Positions 23,489 to 31,565 of a DNA stretch of 35,496 bases are shown one piece after another. Under the pieces are notes generated by a model. The model saw only the letters and a program-made list of their open reading frames with translations. It was not told the DNA's origin and ran no database searches. The position numbers and the translations under genes were made by a program. The DNA lies in assembly GCA_944358525.1 (NCBI GenBank), contig CALVRI010000011.1, positions 1 to 35,496 of the forward strand. The letters are read 5' to 3'. The stretch is from an uncultured Bacilli bacterium. GTDB lineage: Bacteria > Bacillota_I > Bacilli_A > RF39 > UBA660. Each line of letters opens with the position of its first letter. Position 1 is the first letter of the stretch.

Positions 23489-24422
23489 AATATTTGCCAC
23501 ATTTGCTGCCCCATGAATCAACGAGTTCATCATTACGATATATTTTGAGTAATTCACAAGTATTTGGGCAACGATGACATTCAAAAGCTTTAGTTATGAA
23601 TTTTACGTTTTTCAGTTCTAGAGAATAAGTATGACCTGTTTTATTTCTTCGAGCTAAAACAGCAATTCCAATGGCACCCATTAAATGGCTATTTTCATCA
23701 ACAATAATATCTTCTTTTAATATTTCTTTAAAGTATTTGACTACCCCCTTATTCTTAGAAACTCCACCTTGAAAAATAATTGGACCAACTATTTTTTTTC
23801 CTTTACCAACATTATTTAAATAATTTAAAACAACACTTTTACAAAGTCCTGCTATAATATCTTCTTTTGCATAACCGACTTGTGATTTATGGACTAAATC
23901 TGACTCAGCAAAGACAGTACATCTAGCGGCTATTTTAACAGGATTTTTTGATTTTAATGCGTAATCACCAAAGTCTTCTACTTTTATGCCTAATCTTTTA
24001 GCTTGACTAGATAAAAAAGAACCCGTTCCAGCAGCACACAAGGTATTCATAGCATAATTGGTTATTATTCCATTTTTAATTAAAATTATTTTAGAATCTT
24101 GTCCTCCTATTTCTAAAATTGTCCTAACATTTGGATAAAAGGTTAAAGTGCCTATGGCATGAGCTGTTATTTCATTTTTGACAATACAAGCTTTTAACAT
24201 TAAACCGATTAATTTTCTCGCACTTCCTGTAGTACCAATACCTTTTACTTGATACTGCTTAGGTAATTTATCTTTTAAAATGTTTAATAGTTTTCTAACT
24301 GCTTCAACAGGATTACCTTCAGTCCAAATATAAGCTGATGTAATTATTTTATTATTATTATCAATAATTACTCCTTTGGTGGAAATTGAACCAATATCGA
24401 CACCTAAATAACATTCTTTCAT
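23487..24422 (-). CDS. BadF/BadG/HgdC-family ATPase (CoA-dehydratase activase component)
   Basis: 311 residues of the ASKHA-fold reductase that feeds electrons, driven by ATP hydrolysis, to 2-hydroxyacyl-CoA dehydratases, benzoyl-CoA reductases and double-cubane cluster proteins. Visible: phosphate-1 motif GVDIGSISTKGVI (residues 7-19), GIGTTGSARKL, phosphate-2 motif LEIGGQDSK, the two cluster cysteines in NTLCAAGTGSFL and AARCTVFAESD that hold one [4Fe-4S] in the dimer interface, and the adenosine motif FQGGVSKN. Extra cysteines follow at the C-terminus (FECHRCPNTCELL, WGSKCGKY), as in activases fused or linked to DUF2229 proteins. Its ATG overlaps the TGA of the preceding gene (ATGA). Last gene of the operon. 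Confidence 0.85.
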   Translation of the reverse strand: MKECYLGVDIGSISTKGVIIDNNNKIITSAYIWTEGNPVEAVRKLLNILKDKLPKQYQVKGIGTTGSARKLIGLMLKACIVKNEITAHAIGTLTFYPNVRTILEIGGQDSKIILIKNGIITNYAMNTLCAAGTGSFLSSQAKRLGIKVEDFGDYALKSKNPVKIAARCTVFAESDLVHKSQVGYAKEDIIAGLCKSVVLNYLNNVGKGKKIVGPIIFQGGVSKNKGVVKYFKEILKEDIIVDENSHLMGAIGIAVLARRNKTGHTYSLELKNVKFITKAFECHRCPNTCELLKIYRNDELVDSWGSKCGKY

Positions 24423-25483
24423 TTATCTTTCCTCATTTCTAACATATCATAAAATGCTTCTAATCTCGTGTTTATACCAGTTTCAGAGGTTGCTGAGTCA
24501 AAACTAAAGAATAAAACTGGTTTATGGTAAAAACTCGCAATTTTATTTATAATGGGCATAGCTCCAATTTCTGGGGTACAAAATGATGATTTAATATGAA
24601 TAATACCATCATAGTTATGTTCACAAAGATATTTACTTCTAGCAATGTTATCGCTCGCATCAGCTCCCATATTGTAAGTGAAGTATTCTTTAGAATATTT
24701 TTTATACTTTTTATATTTATGAGCTTTTTCAAATAATAAATAGTGGACATTAGTGAATCTTTTTATTTCAATGTGATGTTTAGCTAACTCTTTTTCTAAA
24801 TAATAATTGGAAAAGGGTTCCATGATGGTATATAACTCCCCTATTATACCTATTTTCAAACGGTTATCTGGCTTATGAACTTTTATATTATGAAATTTTT
24901 TTAAATATCTTTTATAGGCTCTATAAAGTTCTTTATAACTTTTCACATGACTAAAAGTTATTAACATCTCTTCTTTTAAACTTTCAAATGAACCTACAGT
25001 TAATTCAAAGCCAATATTTTCTCTAATATAATCGTCAATTTTATCCATGTATTTGACCATTTTTAAGGTTATAAAACCATAATATAAAGCTTTTATTTTA
25101 GAGTATTTAGGATCTATTTGTTTTAATAAATTATTTATTCTTTTAATGTTCGTTTGACCTTCTGTTACTAAATTTATTACTTTACAATTATAATCTAAGT
25201 CTTTTAGTATTTTTTCTTGGAGTTCAGCATAGTAACCATACCTACAACCACCGCCCATTTGAATTAATATATTGGCTCCTTCATCTAAACATTCAATCAT
25301 AGTCCCTAAAGTATATTTAAAAGGTGTACATACAAATTCTGGAGAATGTTTAGTACCCAGCTCAATAGTTTTAGAAGTTATTTTAGGAGCTTTAATAACT
25401 ATAGTGTTCGGAAAAATATGAGATAGTAAATAATTAGCTGGAATATGATAATCTCCCATATGAGGAAAAGCAATTTTAATCAT
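24419..25483 (-). CDS. Acyl-CoA dehydratase activase-related protein (HgdB-like/COG3581 type)
   Basis: 354 residues related to the iron-sulfur subunits that the HgdC-type ATPase reduces. Cysteines fall where these families carry cluster ligands: EFVCTPFKYTLG and IECLDEG, the glycine-rich QMGGGCRYGYYA (about 80), and IKSSFCTPEIGAMP near 290. The C-terminus FSFDSATSETGINTRLEAFYDML is typical of the group. In many Bacillota this protein, the ATPase and a DUF2229 protein are fused into one ~1400-residue chain; here they are three overlapping genes. No CoA-transferase or dehydratase subunit pair is nearby, so the substrate is unknown. ATG overlaps the upstream gene by 8 nt. Confidence 0.75.
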   Translation of the reverse strand: MIKIAFPHMGDYHIPANYLLSHIFPNTIVIKAPKITSKTIELGTKHSPEFVCTPFKYTLGTMIECLDEGANILIQMGGGCRYGYYAELQEKILKDLDYNCKVINLVTEGQTNIKRINNLLKQIDPKYSKIKALYYGFITLKMVKYMDKIDDYIRENIGFELTVGSFESLKEEMLITFSHVKSYKELYRAYKRYLKKFHNIKVHKPDNRLKIGIIGELYTIMEPFSNYYLEKELAKHHIEIKRFTNVHYLLFEKAHKYKKYKKYSKEYFTYNMGADASDNIARSKYLCEHNYDGIIHIKSSFCTPEIGAMPIINKIASFYHKPVLFFSFDSATSETGINTRLEAFYDMLEMRKDK

Positions 25484-26375
25484 TTAACGATCCTCCTAAC
25501 ATGTCTAGAAAACTTTCTAATCTTGTTTCTAAGCCAGTAAATGAGGTACTATCATCTATTACTAGATTTAAATGTGGTATTTGTAATTTTCTCATGGCAA
25601 GTTCATTGGCTAAGCTATCAGGGGCACAAGGAAAAGCTGATATAAAGATAACACCATCTATATTATTTTTACAATATATAATAGATCCTAAATTATCTTT
25701 ACTATATTTGAAGTATAAATCTTTGGAAAGTTTTTTGCTTAAAGGGTTAGTTATTTTAGAGTCGAATTTGTCTGAATAAATTACTTCAATATTATTTTTA
25801 ATTAAATATTTGATAATATCTTTACCAATCATTTCATCATATAAATTATAAGGGTGACCAACAATCAAAATCTTAGTTTTATTTACTTTTAGTTTATTTA
25901 AATTGATGATGTGATTTTTTTTAATTCGTTTTTTTTCTCTAGTTATTGCATATTTATAGGCTTTATAAATTTCATGATGATTTTTATTAAGTTCTTTACC
26001 AATTTTATATAATCCTTTTTTTAAAGTTTGTCCTTTTTCTAAATCAATATTATAGTGAAGTATATTTACGGGAAATAGGTTTTTAACAATATCATAAGCA
26101 GCCCAAAAGTTAGTGCATGTTTGATTGCTATTTTTAAAATTACTAATCCTAGGCACTAAAATATAGTCACATTTATCTTTTAAATAATCAATATGACCTA
26201 AGTAATTTTTTAAAGATAAGCACATTTCATCATTTGCCATTTTTATTCCTCTATCTATTATTTCTTGATTGGTTTTAGGACTTTCTATGTAAGAAATATT
26301 TAAGCTATCAAAAAAATTTTTCCAAATATCACCATAGTAGTAATAAAACAGACTACGAGGAATTCCTACTCTCAT
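25476..26375 (-). CDS. DUF2229-type acyl-CoA dehydratase activase-related protein
   Basis: 299 residues. It starts MRVGIPRSLFYYYYG, the hallmark of the DUF2229/COG3580 family, and ends VIDDSTSFTGLETRLESFLDML, nearly the same closing motif as the next protein, which suggests that the two share a fold. Cysteines at NDEMCLSLKN, SNQTCTNFW and ISAFPCAPDSL are candidate iron-sulfur ligands. Families of this type are cluster-bearing partners of the HgdC-type ATPase. First gene of the operon; GGTGAT lies 4 nt before the ATG. It diverges from the DUF1540-type peptide gene. Confidence 0.75.
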   Translation of the reverse strand: MRVGIPRSLFYYYYGDIWKNFFDSLNISYIESPKTNQEIIDRGIKMANDEMCLSLKNYLGHIDYLKDKCDYILVPRISNFKNSNQTCTNFWAAYDIVKNLFPVNILHYNIDLEKGQTLKKGLYKIGKELNKNHHEIYKAYKYAITREKKRIKKNHIINLNKLKVNKTKILIVGHPYNLYDEMIGKDIIKYLIKNNIEVIYSDKFDSKITNPLSKKLSKDLYFKYSKDNLGSIIYCKNNIDGVIFISAFPCAPDSLANELAMRKLQIPHLNLVIDDSTSFTGLETRLESFLDMLGGSLND

Positions 26376-26464
26376 AATATCACCAATACAAATATATTAA
26401 GTTTTTTTTAATTTATGAATAATTATTGAGTTTTAACAGATGATATTAATGGAGGTAATGTATT

Positions 26465-26626
26465 ATGGAAAATCAGAAAATAAACTGCACGGTTTACGAT
26501 TGTAAACACTGTGATGTAATGAAAGATTTGTGTAAATTAAATCAAATTAAAGTTGCTTGTTGCCATGCAGAAAATGAAAAAGAATCTACTATGTGTGACA
26601 ATTATGTTAAAACAGATTTAAATTAA
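26465..26626 (+). CDS. Small cysteine-rich DUF1540-type peptide
   Basis: 53 residues with seven cysteines. The pattern INCTVYDCKHCDVMKDLCK, then IKVACCH and a final MCDNYV matches the C-x-V-x2-C...C...I-x-V...C core of DUF1540 proteins, small probable metal-binding peptides known from clostridia and bacilli, some sporulation-associated. AATGGAGGT lies 7 nt before the ATG and a strong terminator follows, so this is a real short gene. It is divergent from the activase operon, which also depends on cysteine-bound metal, though a link is only inferred. Confidence 0.75.
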   Translation: MENQKINCTVYDCKHCDVMKDLCKLNQIKVACCHAENEKESTMCDNYVKTDLN

Positions 26627-26652
26627 AATATATTAAATCTGTTTTATTTTTT
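26609..26652 (+). terminator. Terminator of the DUF1540-type gene
   Basis: AAAACAGATTTAA (26609-26621) pairs with TTAAATCTGTTTT (26633-26645), then ATTTTTT. The stem starts inside the last codons of the gene. Confidence 0.8.
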
Positions 26653-26680
26653 CAATAATATATGTTTGTTTGAAATTATT

Positions 26681-26689
26681 TGGTATAAT
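26681..26689 (+). promoter_or_regulatory. Extended -10 promoter of the femX-like gene
   Basis: TGGTATAAT (TGn-TATAAT) ends 20 nt before the chosen start codon; the -35 position is weak (TATGTT at 17 bp). Confidence 0.65.
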
Positions 26690-26709
26690 TATATATGGGA
26701 GGTGTTTTT

Positions 26710-27957
26710 ATGCATATTCAATTATTAACTAATGCAGAGTTTTTAGAGTTTTCAAAATTGTTTAAACCTGGATCTATTTATCAAACACCTTATTATGCTT
26801 TTGCAATGCACGAAGAAAATTATTCTTCGATGTTTGTTGGACTTATGGATGGCAATGTACTTAAAGCGGCTAGTTTAATATTAGTATATAAGATTAATGG
26901 GTTTAAATATGCCTTGGCTCCTAGAGGTTTTTTGATAGATTATAATGACAATGAATTAGTAACAACTTTTACAAAATTAATTAAAAAGTTTTTAGGTAAA
27001 AAAGATATAGTGGCTATTAAAATTAATCCAATGATTATTAAAAAGGTATATAATAGTGCGGGGTATGCAATAACTAATAATGAATTATATGATGTAACTT
27101 TTAATAGATTAAAGAGTTTAGGATATTTTCATTTAGGTTACAACAATTATTTTGAATCTTTAAAACCAAGATTTGAAGCTTATATTAATCTTGATTTAGA
27201 TTATATTAAATTATTTGGCAATATTGATAAAAGCTGCCGAAACAAAATAAGAAAAGCAGTTAGAGATGGTATTAAAGTGTATCATGGTAATGAAGATGAT
27301 TTAAAGTATCTATATGAGCAAACCAAGGGGAAATATCCTAGAGATTTACAATATTTTAAAAATTTATATAAATTTTTTGGTAGAGATAATTTGATTGATT
27401 TTTACTATAGTAAGTTAGATACAACTGATTACTTGCAATATACACAATCTAAATATAACGAATATACTAAGAAAAGTTCTGAACTTAGTCAAAAGTTAAT
27501 TTTACAAAAAGGAAATGCCGATAAACTGATTAATGAAAAATTAAGTGTCGACAAAAATGTAGTTAAATATCGTAATCAATTAGCTGAAGCTACAGAATAT
27601 TTAAGAAAATATCCAAATGGTATTGTTACTTCTTCTGCTTTAATTATAAAATGGCAAGATGAAATTTATTTAGCTATTGATGGTTATGATGAAAAATATA
27701 AAAAATTTGGGGCTAAACAATTAATGATTTGGAAATTAATGGGTAGATATGCAAAACTGGGATATAAAAAATTTCATTTGGGTGGAGTTAGTAATATTAA
27801 TAAGCCTAATAATAAATATAGAGGTTTAAATGAGTTTAAGCTTAATTTCCATGCGAATGTAATAGAATATGCGGGTGATTTTGAATTAATTACTAATTCT
27901 CCTCGTTACTTTGTATATAAAAATTCTTTTGGAATTACAGGTATTTTTAAAAAATAA
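26710..27957 (+). CDS. FemABX-family peptidyltransferase (peptidoglycan interpeptide bridge)
   Basis: 415 residues. These enzymes add amino acids from aminoacyl-tRNA to the stem-peptide lysine of lipid II. The two GNAT-like halves are recognisable: N-terminal FSKLFKPGSIYQTPYYAFAM and KYALAPRGFLIDY, C-terminal IDGYDEKYKKFGAKQLMIWK, KFHLGGVSN and GLNEFKLNF. The helical coiled-coil arm that binds the tRNA lies at about 245-300 (YTKKSSELSQKLILQ). I start at the ATG at 26710, because GGGAGGTG is 6 nt upstream; an in-frame ATG at 26695 precedes that site and lies only 6 nt from the -10 box. Which amino acid is added cannot be told. Single-gene unit. Confidence 0.88.
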   Translation: MHIQLLTNAEFLEFSKLFKPGSIYQTPYYAFAMHEENYSSMFVGLMDGNVLKAASLILVYKINGFKYALAPRGFLIDYNDNELVTTFTKLIKKFLGKKDIVAIKINPMIIKKVYNSAGYAITNNELYDVTFNRLKSLGYFHLGYNNYFESLKPRFEAYINLDLDYIKLFGNIDKSCRNKIRKAVRDGIKVYHGNEDDLKYLYEQTKGKYPRDLQYFKNLYKFFGRDNLIDFYYSKLDTTDYLQYTQSKYNEYTKKSSELSQKLILQKGNADKLINEKLSVDKNVVKYRNQLAEATEYLRKYPNGIVTSSALIIKWQDEIYLAIDGYDEKYKKFGAKQLMIWKLMGRYAKLGYKKFHLGGVSNINKPNNKYRGLNEFKLNFHANVIEYAGDFELITNSPRYFVYKNSFGITGIFKK

Positions 27958-27992
27958 AATGGAATGACAATATTAATCATTCCATTTTATTT
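27952..27992. terminator. Bidirectional terminator between the femX-like gene and yebC
   Basis: A 16-bp perfect stem: AAATAAAATGGAATGA (27952-27967) with TCATTCCATTTTATTT (27977-27992), 9-nt loop. The stop codon of the femX-like gene lies in the stem and that of yebC at its edge. Confidence 0.85.
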
Positions 27993-28710
27993 AATCTAAA
28001 TTAACATTATGATATACGTGCTGAACATCTTCTACTTCATCTAACATGTTTAACATTCTTTCAAAAGTTTCTTTATCTTCACCAGTTAAAGTAACTTTTT
28101 CTTTTGGAAGCATGGTTATTTCATCTAAATCAAATTCAACATTTGGCAATTTAGTTGAAATTGCCTCTTTAATTTTATTTAAATCATTTGGGGTTCCATA
28201 AATGACAACCTCATCATTTTCTGTTTCGATATCATTTACATCGAGTCCAGCTTCTACTATTGCATCTAGAGTTTCCTCTTCAGATAATCCTTTAAAACTT
28301 ACAATACATAAATGATCATACATATAACTTACACTACCTTGAGCTCCCATTTTTACATGACATTTATTAATGACTGCTCTAATACTACTAACTGATCTAT
28401 TTACATTATCGGTTAGACAGGCAACGATGGCAGTTGACCCAGATGGTCCAAAAATTTCATAGTTAGCTAAAGTATATGTTTCGTCGGCACCACTATTTAC
28501 TTTTTCAATAGCTCTATTGACAATGTCGTTTGGTACTTGTTCTTTTTTTGCTTTATCAACTAATCTTTTTAAGGTTGGGTTGCCCTCTAATTCAGTACCT
28601 CCATTTTTTGCAGCTTGATATATTTCTCTTGCATACATTGAATATAATTTGGCTTTAGCAGCTCCTGTTTTTTGAATACTTGCTTTTCTTACTTCATATG
28701 CTCTTCCCAT
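27991..28710 (-). CDS. yebC: YebC/PmpR-family protein
   Basis: 239 residues, full length. The family opening is GRAYEVRKASIQKTGAAKAKL-like, with the conserved NPTLKRLVDKAKKEQVPNDI block near 45-65, YEIFGPSGSTAIVACLTDN (about 88) and the AQGSVSYMY block (about 120). YebC proteins are DNA-binding regulators in some bacteria; recent work also links the family to helping ribosomes through proline stretches. Overlaps rnc by 22 nt, with GAAAGGAAG in the rnc tail as its ribosome site, so it is expressed with rnc. Confidence 0.93.
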   Translation of the reverse strand: MGRAYEVRKASIQKTGAAKAKLYSMYAREIYQAAKNGGTELEGNPTLKRLVDKAKKEQVPNDIVNRAIEKVNSGADETYTLANYEIFGPSGSTAIVACLTDNVNRSVSSIRAVINKCHVKMGAQGSVSYMYDHLCIVSFKGLSEEETLDAIVEAGLDVNDIETENDEVVIYGTPNDLNKIKEAISTKLPNVEFDLDEITMLPKEKVTLTGEDKETFERMLNMLDEVEDVQHVYHNVNLD

Positions 28711-29378
28711 ATTAAACTTCCTTTCTGTGCTTTATTTAAGGCATCTTTAGCGGCCTCTTGTTCAGCAGATTTTTTACTATGTGATTTTCCTACTCCATAC
28801 ACAATATCATCAATTATAACTTCAACTGTAAACATTCTATTATGTGATGGACCAGTTTCACTTATTAATTTATATTCCAAACTGCGTTTTCCTGTTTGGA
28901 CAAACTCCTGCAAAGCTGATTTATAATCATCAAAGAAATCAACTTCATGGTTTTCAATAATTGGAACTATATGTGTATTAAAAAAATCTCTAACTATATC
29001 TAATCCTTGGTCTAAGTATAGAGCTCCTAGGAAAGATTCAAATATATCTGAGACAATGGCTTTGCGATATCTGCCACCATTTTCTTCTTCTCCCTTACCT
29101 AATTTTAAATATTTATTTAAACCTAATTTAATTGAATATTCATAGTTAGCTGTTTCACAAACATAATGAGCTCTAATTTTTGTCATTTCTCCTTCATTAT
29201 ATTTATTACTTTTATAAAGATAATCACTCATTAAAAGTTCCAAAACCGCATCTCCTAAAAATTCTAATCTTTCATAGCTTTTGACATTATGTTCATTTGA
29301 ATATGAGGTATGGGAAAAAGCTATTTCATAAAGTGAGAGATCATTAGGTTTAATTCCTAGTTTATCTAATAGTTCCAC
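28689..29378 (-). CDS. rnc: Ribonuclease III
   Basis: 229 residues. Double-strand-specific endoribonuclease that matures rRNA and regulates mRNA. The signature ERLEFLGDAVLELL (about residues 36-49) carries the catalytic acidic residues, with the second metal site in DIFESFLGALYLD (about 110). A C-terminal double-stranded RNA-binding domain is complete (DYKSALQEFVQ ... SKKSAEQEAAKDAL). Start is the GTG at 29378, supported by GAGGTGA 6 nt upstream. Paired with yebC rather than with smc-ftsY as in Bacillus. Confidence 0.96.
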   Translation of the reverse strand: MELLDKLGIKPNDLSLYEIAFSHTSYSNEHNVKSYERLEFLGDAVLELLMSDYLYKSNKYNEGEMTKIRAHYVCETANYEYSIKLGLNKYLKLGKGEEENGGRYRKAIVSDIFESFLGALYLDQGLDIVRDFFNTHIVPIIENHEVDFFDDYKSALQEFVQTGKRSLEYKLISETGPSHNRMFTVEVIIDDIVYGVGKSHSKKSAEQEAAKDALNKAQKGSLIWEEHMK

Positions 29379-29395
29379 TTAAAATCACCTCGTAT

Positions 29396-29404
29396 ATTAT
29401 AACA
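29396..29404 (-). promoter_or_regulatory. Extended -10 promoter of rnc-yebC
   Basis: On the minus strand TGTTATAAT (TGn-TATAAT); at 17 bp the -35 position reads TTTCAA, which is weak. Confidence 0.6.
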
Positions 29405-29481
29405 CTTATTTACCTAGTTTGAAACCCCTTCATAAATAAAGAACATATATTCCTTTTTTATTTTAACATATTTGAAAACAT

Positions 29482-29511
29482 TTAAAAAGTCATTAATTGT
29501 TTTAATGACTT
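29482..29511 (-). terminator. Terminator of the unknown membrane protein gene
   Basis: AAGTCATTAA (29487-29496) pairs with TTAATGACTT (29502-29511), 5-nt loop; on the minus strand followed by TTT and an AT-rich run. Confidence 0.75.
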
Positions 29512-30352
29512 ATAATGTAAGTTTTTTTTGTCTTCCTATTTGAATGATATTTTGTAATTCTGGAATATCTTCTTCATTAAATGAAGCACCATTTTTTTCC
29601 AAAATTATTTGTATTTCTCTAATTATTTCTTTTAGTGATTCTTTATGAAATGCAATTCTTCTTTGACATATATCCTCAATGGAATTTAAGAAAATTGTAT
29701 TATTTTCTTGCTCTTCTACAGAGTGTTCTTGTTCTTTCAAATATTCTTTTTCTAATATTTTAACAAAATCGTTTATTTGACTTTGAGATATAGATGTTTT
29801 AGGAACTATTTTTAAAGTGATCTGTTTGTTTTTTTGATGTTTGTATGTTCCAAGTGCAGATGTTCCTATTAATATTAATGAAATTATCATTAATATTTTA
29901 TTACCTAGTACAATACTAGCAGTTACTGAGTTGATGGCAGTTATTAATGAAACTAAAGCTAATATTAAATAGCTATAATTAGTGGTAACATTTTCTTTTT
30001 TGAATTTGAAAAACATCTTTAAATATTCTCTTTGATCTAATGGTGCTGGATTAAAGTTTCTACCATCAATGGCTAATTCATCTATTTTAGTTTTGCCAAA
30101 TAGATTTGCAGTTACCATATGTGTTTTTCTTTTTGGAAGACTTTGAGCCAAAAAAAGGTTTTCTTTTATTTCAGTTTCTCTTTTTGTTGGTTCTAAATTT
30201 CTTTTTCTATCATTTTCGCATGAATCAAGCCTTTTTTGAACTGCTTTTATAGCTTGTTTTTCTCTAAAATAAGAATTATAGAGCATATCTAATTTTTTTA
30301 AGTCTGTATCATTCAAATTTGATAAAATTATTTGTATTTCTTCATTTGTCAT
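29510..30352 (-). CDS. Uncharacterised membrane protein with coiled-coil ends
   Basis: 280 residues, family not recognised. A charged helical N-terminal part (about 1-110, including YFREKQAIKAVQKRLDSCEN) is followed by two adjacent membrane spans (about 128-150 and 152-168: YLILALVSLITAINSV and ILMIISLILIGTSALG). A cytoplasmic C-terminal part begins with a strand (ITLKIVPKTSI) and ends in long helices (about 190-270). The two-span hairpin with both ends inside suggests a membrane-tethered scaffold, but no function can be given. Single-gene unit with its own terminator. Confidence 0.65.
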   Translation of the reverse strand: MTNEEIQIILSNLNDTDLKKLDMLYNSYFREKQAIKAVQKRLDSCENDRKRNLEPTKRETEIKENLFLAQSLPKRKTHMVTANLFGKTKIDELAIDGRNFNPAPLDQREYLKMFFKFKKENVTTNYSYLILALVSLITAINSVTASIVLGNKILMIISLILIGTSALGTYKHQKNKQITLKIVPKTSISQSQINDFVKILEKEYLKEQEHSVEEQENNTIFLNSIEDICQRRIAFHKESLKEIIREIQIILEKNGASFNEEDIPELQNIIQIGRQKKLTL

Positions 30353-30424
30353 AATATTTTCCTTTCAAAGTAGTTATTATTATAGCTAGTTTATATATTC
30401 TTGTCAATTAGATGACTTTATACT

Positions 30425-30453
30425 TTTACAATTACTAATATTTTTAGTATAAT
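30425..30453 (+). promoter_or_regulatory. Sigma-A promoter of yidD, predicting a leaderless mRNA
   Basis: TTTACA (30425-30430) and TATAAT (30448-30453) with exactly 17 bp between. The ATG at 30460 begins 7 nt after the -10 box, which is where transcription normally starts. Confidence 0.75.
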
Positions 30454-30459
30454 TATAGT

Positions 30460-30693
30460 ATGAAAAAAATTTTAATAAAGTTAATTAAAATATATCAAAA
30501 AATACCAGGACCATGGCATAATGCTTGTAGACACATTCCAACTTGTTCTAATTATGCGATAGAAGCTATTGAAACATATGGGTGTTTAAAAGGTGGAAAG
30601 ATGGCAGTAAAACGAATACTTAGATGTAATCCATGGGGAACTAGTGGGTATGATCCAGTGATTAAGGGGGATGTACATGAAAAAAATTGTTAA
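30460..30693 (+). CDS. yidD: Membrane protein insertion efficiency factor YidD
   Basis: 77 residues. The family pattern is complete: an amphipathic N-terminal helix (KKILIKLIKIYQK), CRHIPTCSNYAIEAIE with the conserved cysteines (about 22-38), GGKMAVKRILRCNPW, and the closing GYDPV. YidD assists YidC-dependent insertion at the inner face of the membrane. It usually sits in the rpmH-rnpA-yidD-yidC cluster; here it is alone with a lipoprotein gene whose start lies inside its last codons. There is no ribosome site before the ATG, in line with a leaderless message. Confidence 0.92.
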   Translation: MKKILIKLIKIYQKIPGPWHNACRHIPTCSNYAIEAIETYGCLKGGKMAVKRILRCNPWGTSGYDPVIKGDVHEKNC

Positions 30694-31543
30694 TATATTA
30701 GTTTTATTATGTTTAGTGATTAGTTTATCTGGGTGTATAAAACGTGATAGTATGGAGGATATTACTATTTATACAACTAATTATCCAACTGAATATATTA
30801 CTAGAAGGTTATATGGCGAATACAGTGATATAGAAAGTATTTATCCAGATGGAGTTAATATTAATAATTATAAACTAACGAACAAACAAATCGAAGATTA
30901 TAGTAAAGCTGATTTATTTATATTTAATGGTTTAAGTAACGAAAAAAATTATGTAGAGTCAATGAGAGAAAATAATAAAGATTTAAAGATTATTGATACA
31001 ACTTTATCAATGGAATATAACAATAGTATTGAAGAATTGTGGCTAGATCCATCTAACTTTCTAATGATGGCTCAAAATATTAAAACTGGGTTTGGTGAAT
31101 ATATCGATAGTTATTATTTAAATAATAAGATTGAAGAAAACTATGAGGAATTGAAAATTGAAGCTTCTAATTTGGATGCAAAAATTAAAGATGTTATATC
31201 TAATGCAAATAGTAAAACAATTGTCGCATCTAGTAATTTATTTAAATATTTAGAAAAATATGGACTTACAGTTTATTCTTTAGATGAAGATAATAGCGAT
31301 GTAAATGCAGTTTATAGAGATGTTAAAAATATGATCAACAATGGTGAAATTAAATATATCTTTGTAACTTCTAATGAAGATTCTAGTTCAACTGTTAAAC
31401 AATTAATTGATGAAACTAATGTTCAAACTCAAGATTGGAATACACTTTCTAATTTAACGGAAATTCAAAGAACGGAAAATGAAGACTATTTTACACTTAT
31501 GAATTCCAATTTAGAGTTACTTAAAAATGAATTATATAAATAG
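30677..31543 (+). CDS. ZnuA/AdcA-like solute-binding lipoprotein lacking all histidines
   Basis: 288 residues from the ATG at 30677 (AAGGGGG 6 nt upstream; another ATG 6 nt earlier abuts that site). The signal peptide ends in the lipobox LSGC, so the protein is lipid-anchored outside the membrane. The body follows the cluster A-I metal-binding family: ITIYTTNYPTEYI at the start, SKADLFIFNGLSNE, the helical linker, YLEKYGLTVYSLDED, and IKYIFVTSNEDSS. The metal-ligand positions are changed: the usual histidine before YEPT is asparagine (NINNYKLT), the HxWLDP histidine is lost (EELWLDP), and the third site reads SSNLFKYLEKYG. The whole mature chain has no histidine. Zinc or manganese binding in the classical way is therefore doubtful. 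No permease or ATPase gene is adjacent. Confidence 0.78.
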   Translation: MKKIVNILVLLCLVISLSGCIKRDSMEDITIYTTNYPTEYITRRLYGEYSDIESIYPDGVNINNYKLTNKQIEDYSKADLFIFNGLSNEKNYVESMRENNKDLKIIDTTLSMEYNNSIEELWLDPSNFLMMAQNIKTGFGEYIDSYYLNNKIEENYEELKIEASNLDAKIKDVISNANSKTIVASSNLFKYLEKYGLTVYSLDEDNSDVNAVYRDVKNMINNGEIKYIFVTSNEDSSSTVKQLIDETNVQTQDWNTLSNLTEIQRTENEDYFTLMNSNLELLKNELYK

Positions 31544-31565
31544 CGAGCTTTTTAGCTCGCTATTT
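31538..31565. terminator. Bidirectional terminator between the ZnuA-like gene and dacA
   Basis: AAATAGCGAGCT (31538-31549) pairs with AGCTCGCTATTT (31554-31565) around TTTT. The GC core and T-runs on both strands make it strong; both stop codons are inside. Confidence 0.88.

Noticed and set aside
24547-24750. Further 60-90 codon frames lying inside the larger genes
   Set aside because: They are other-frame shadows of well-identified proteins and lack ribosome sites.
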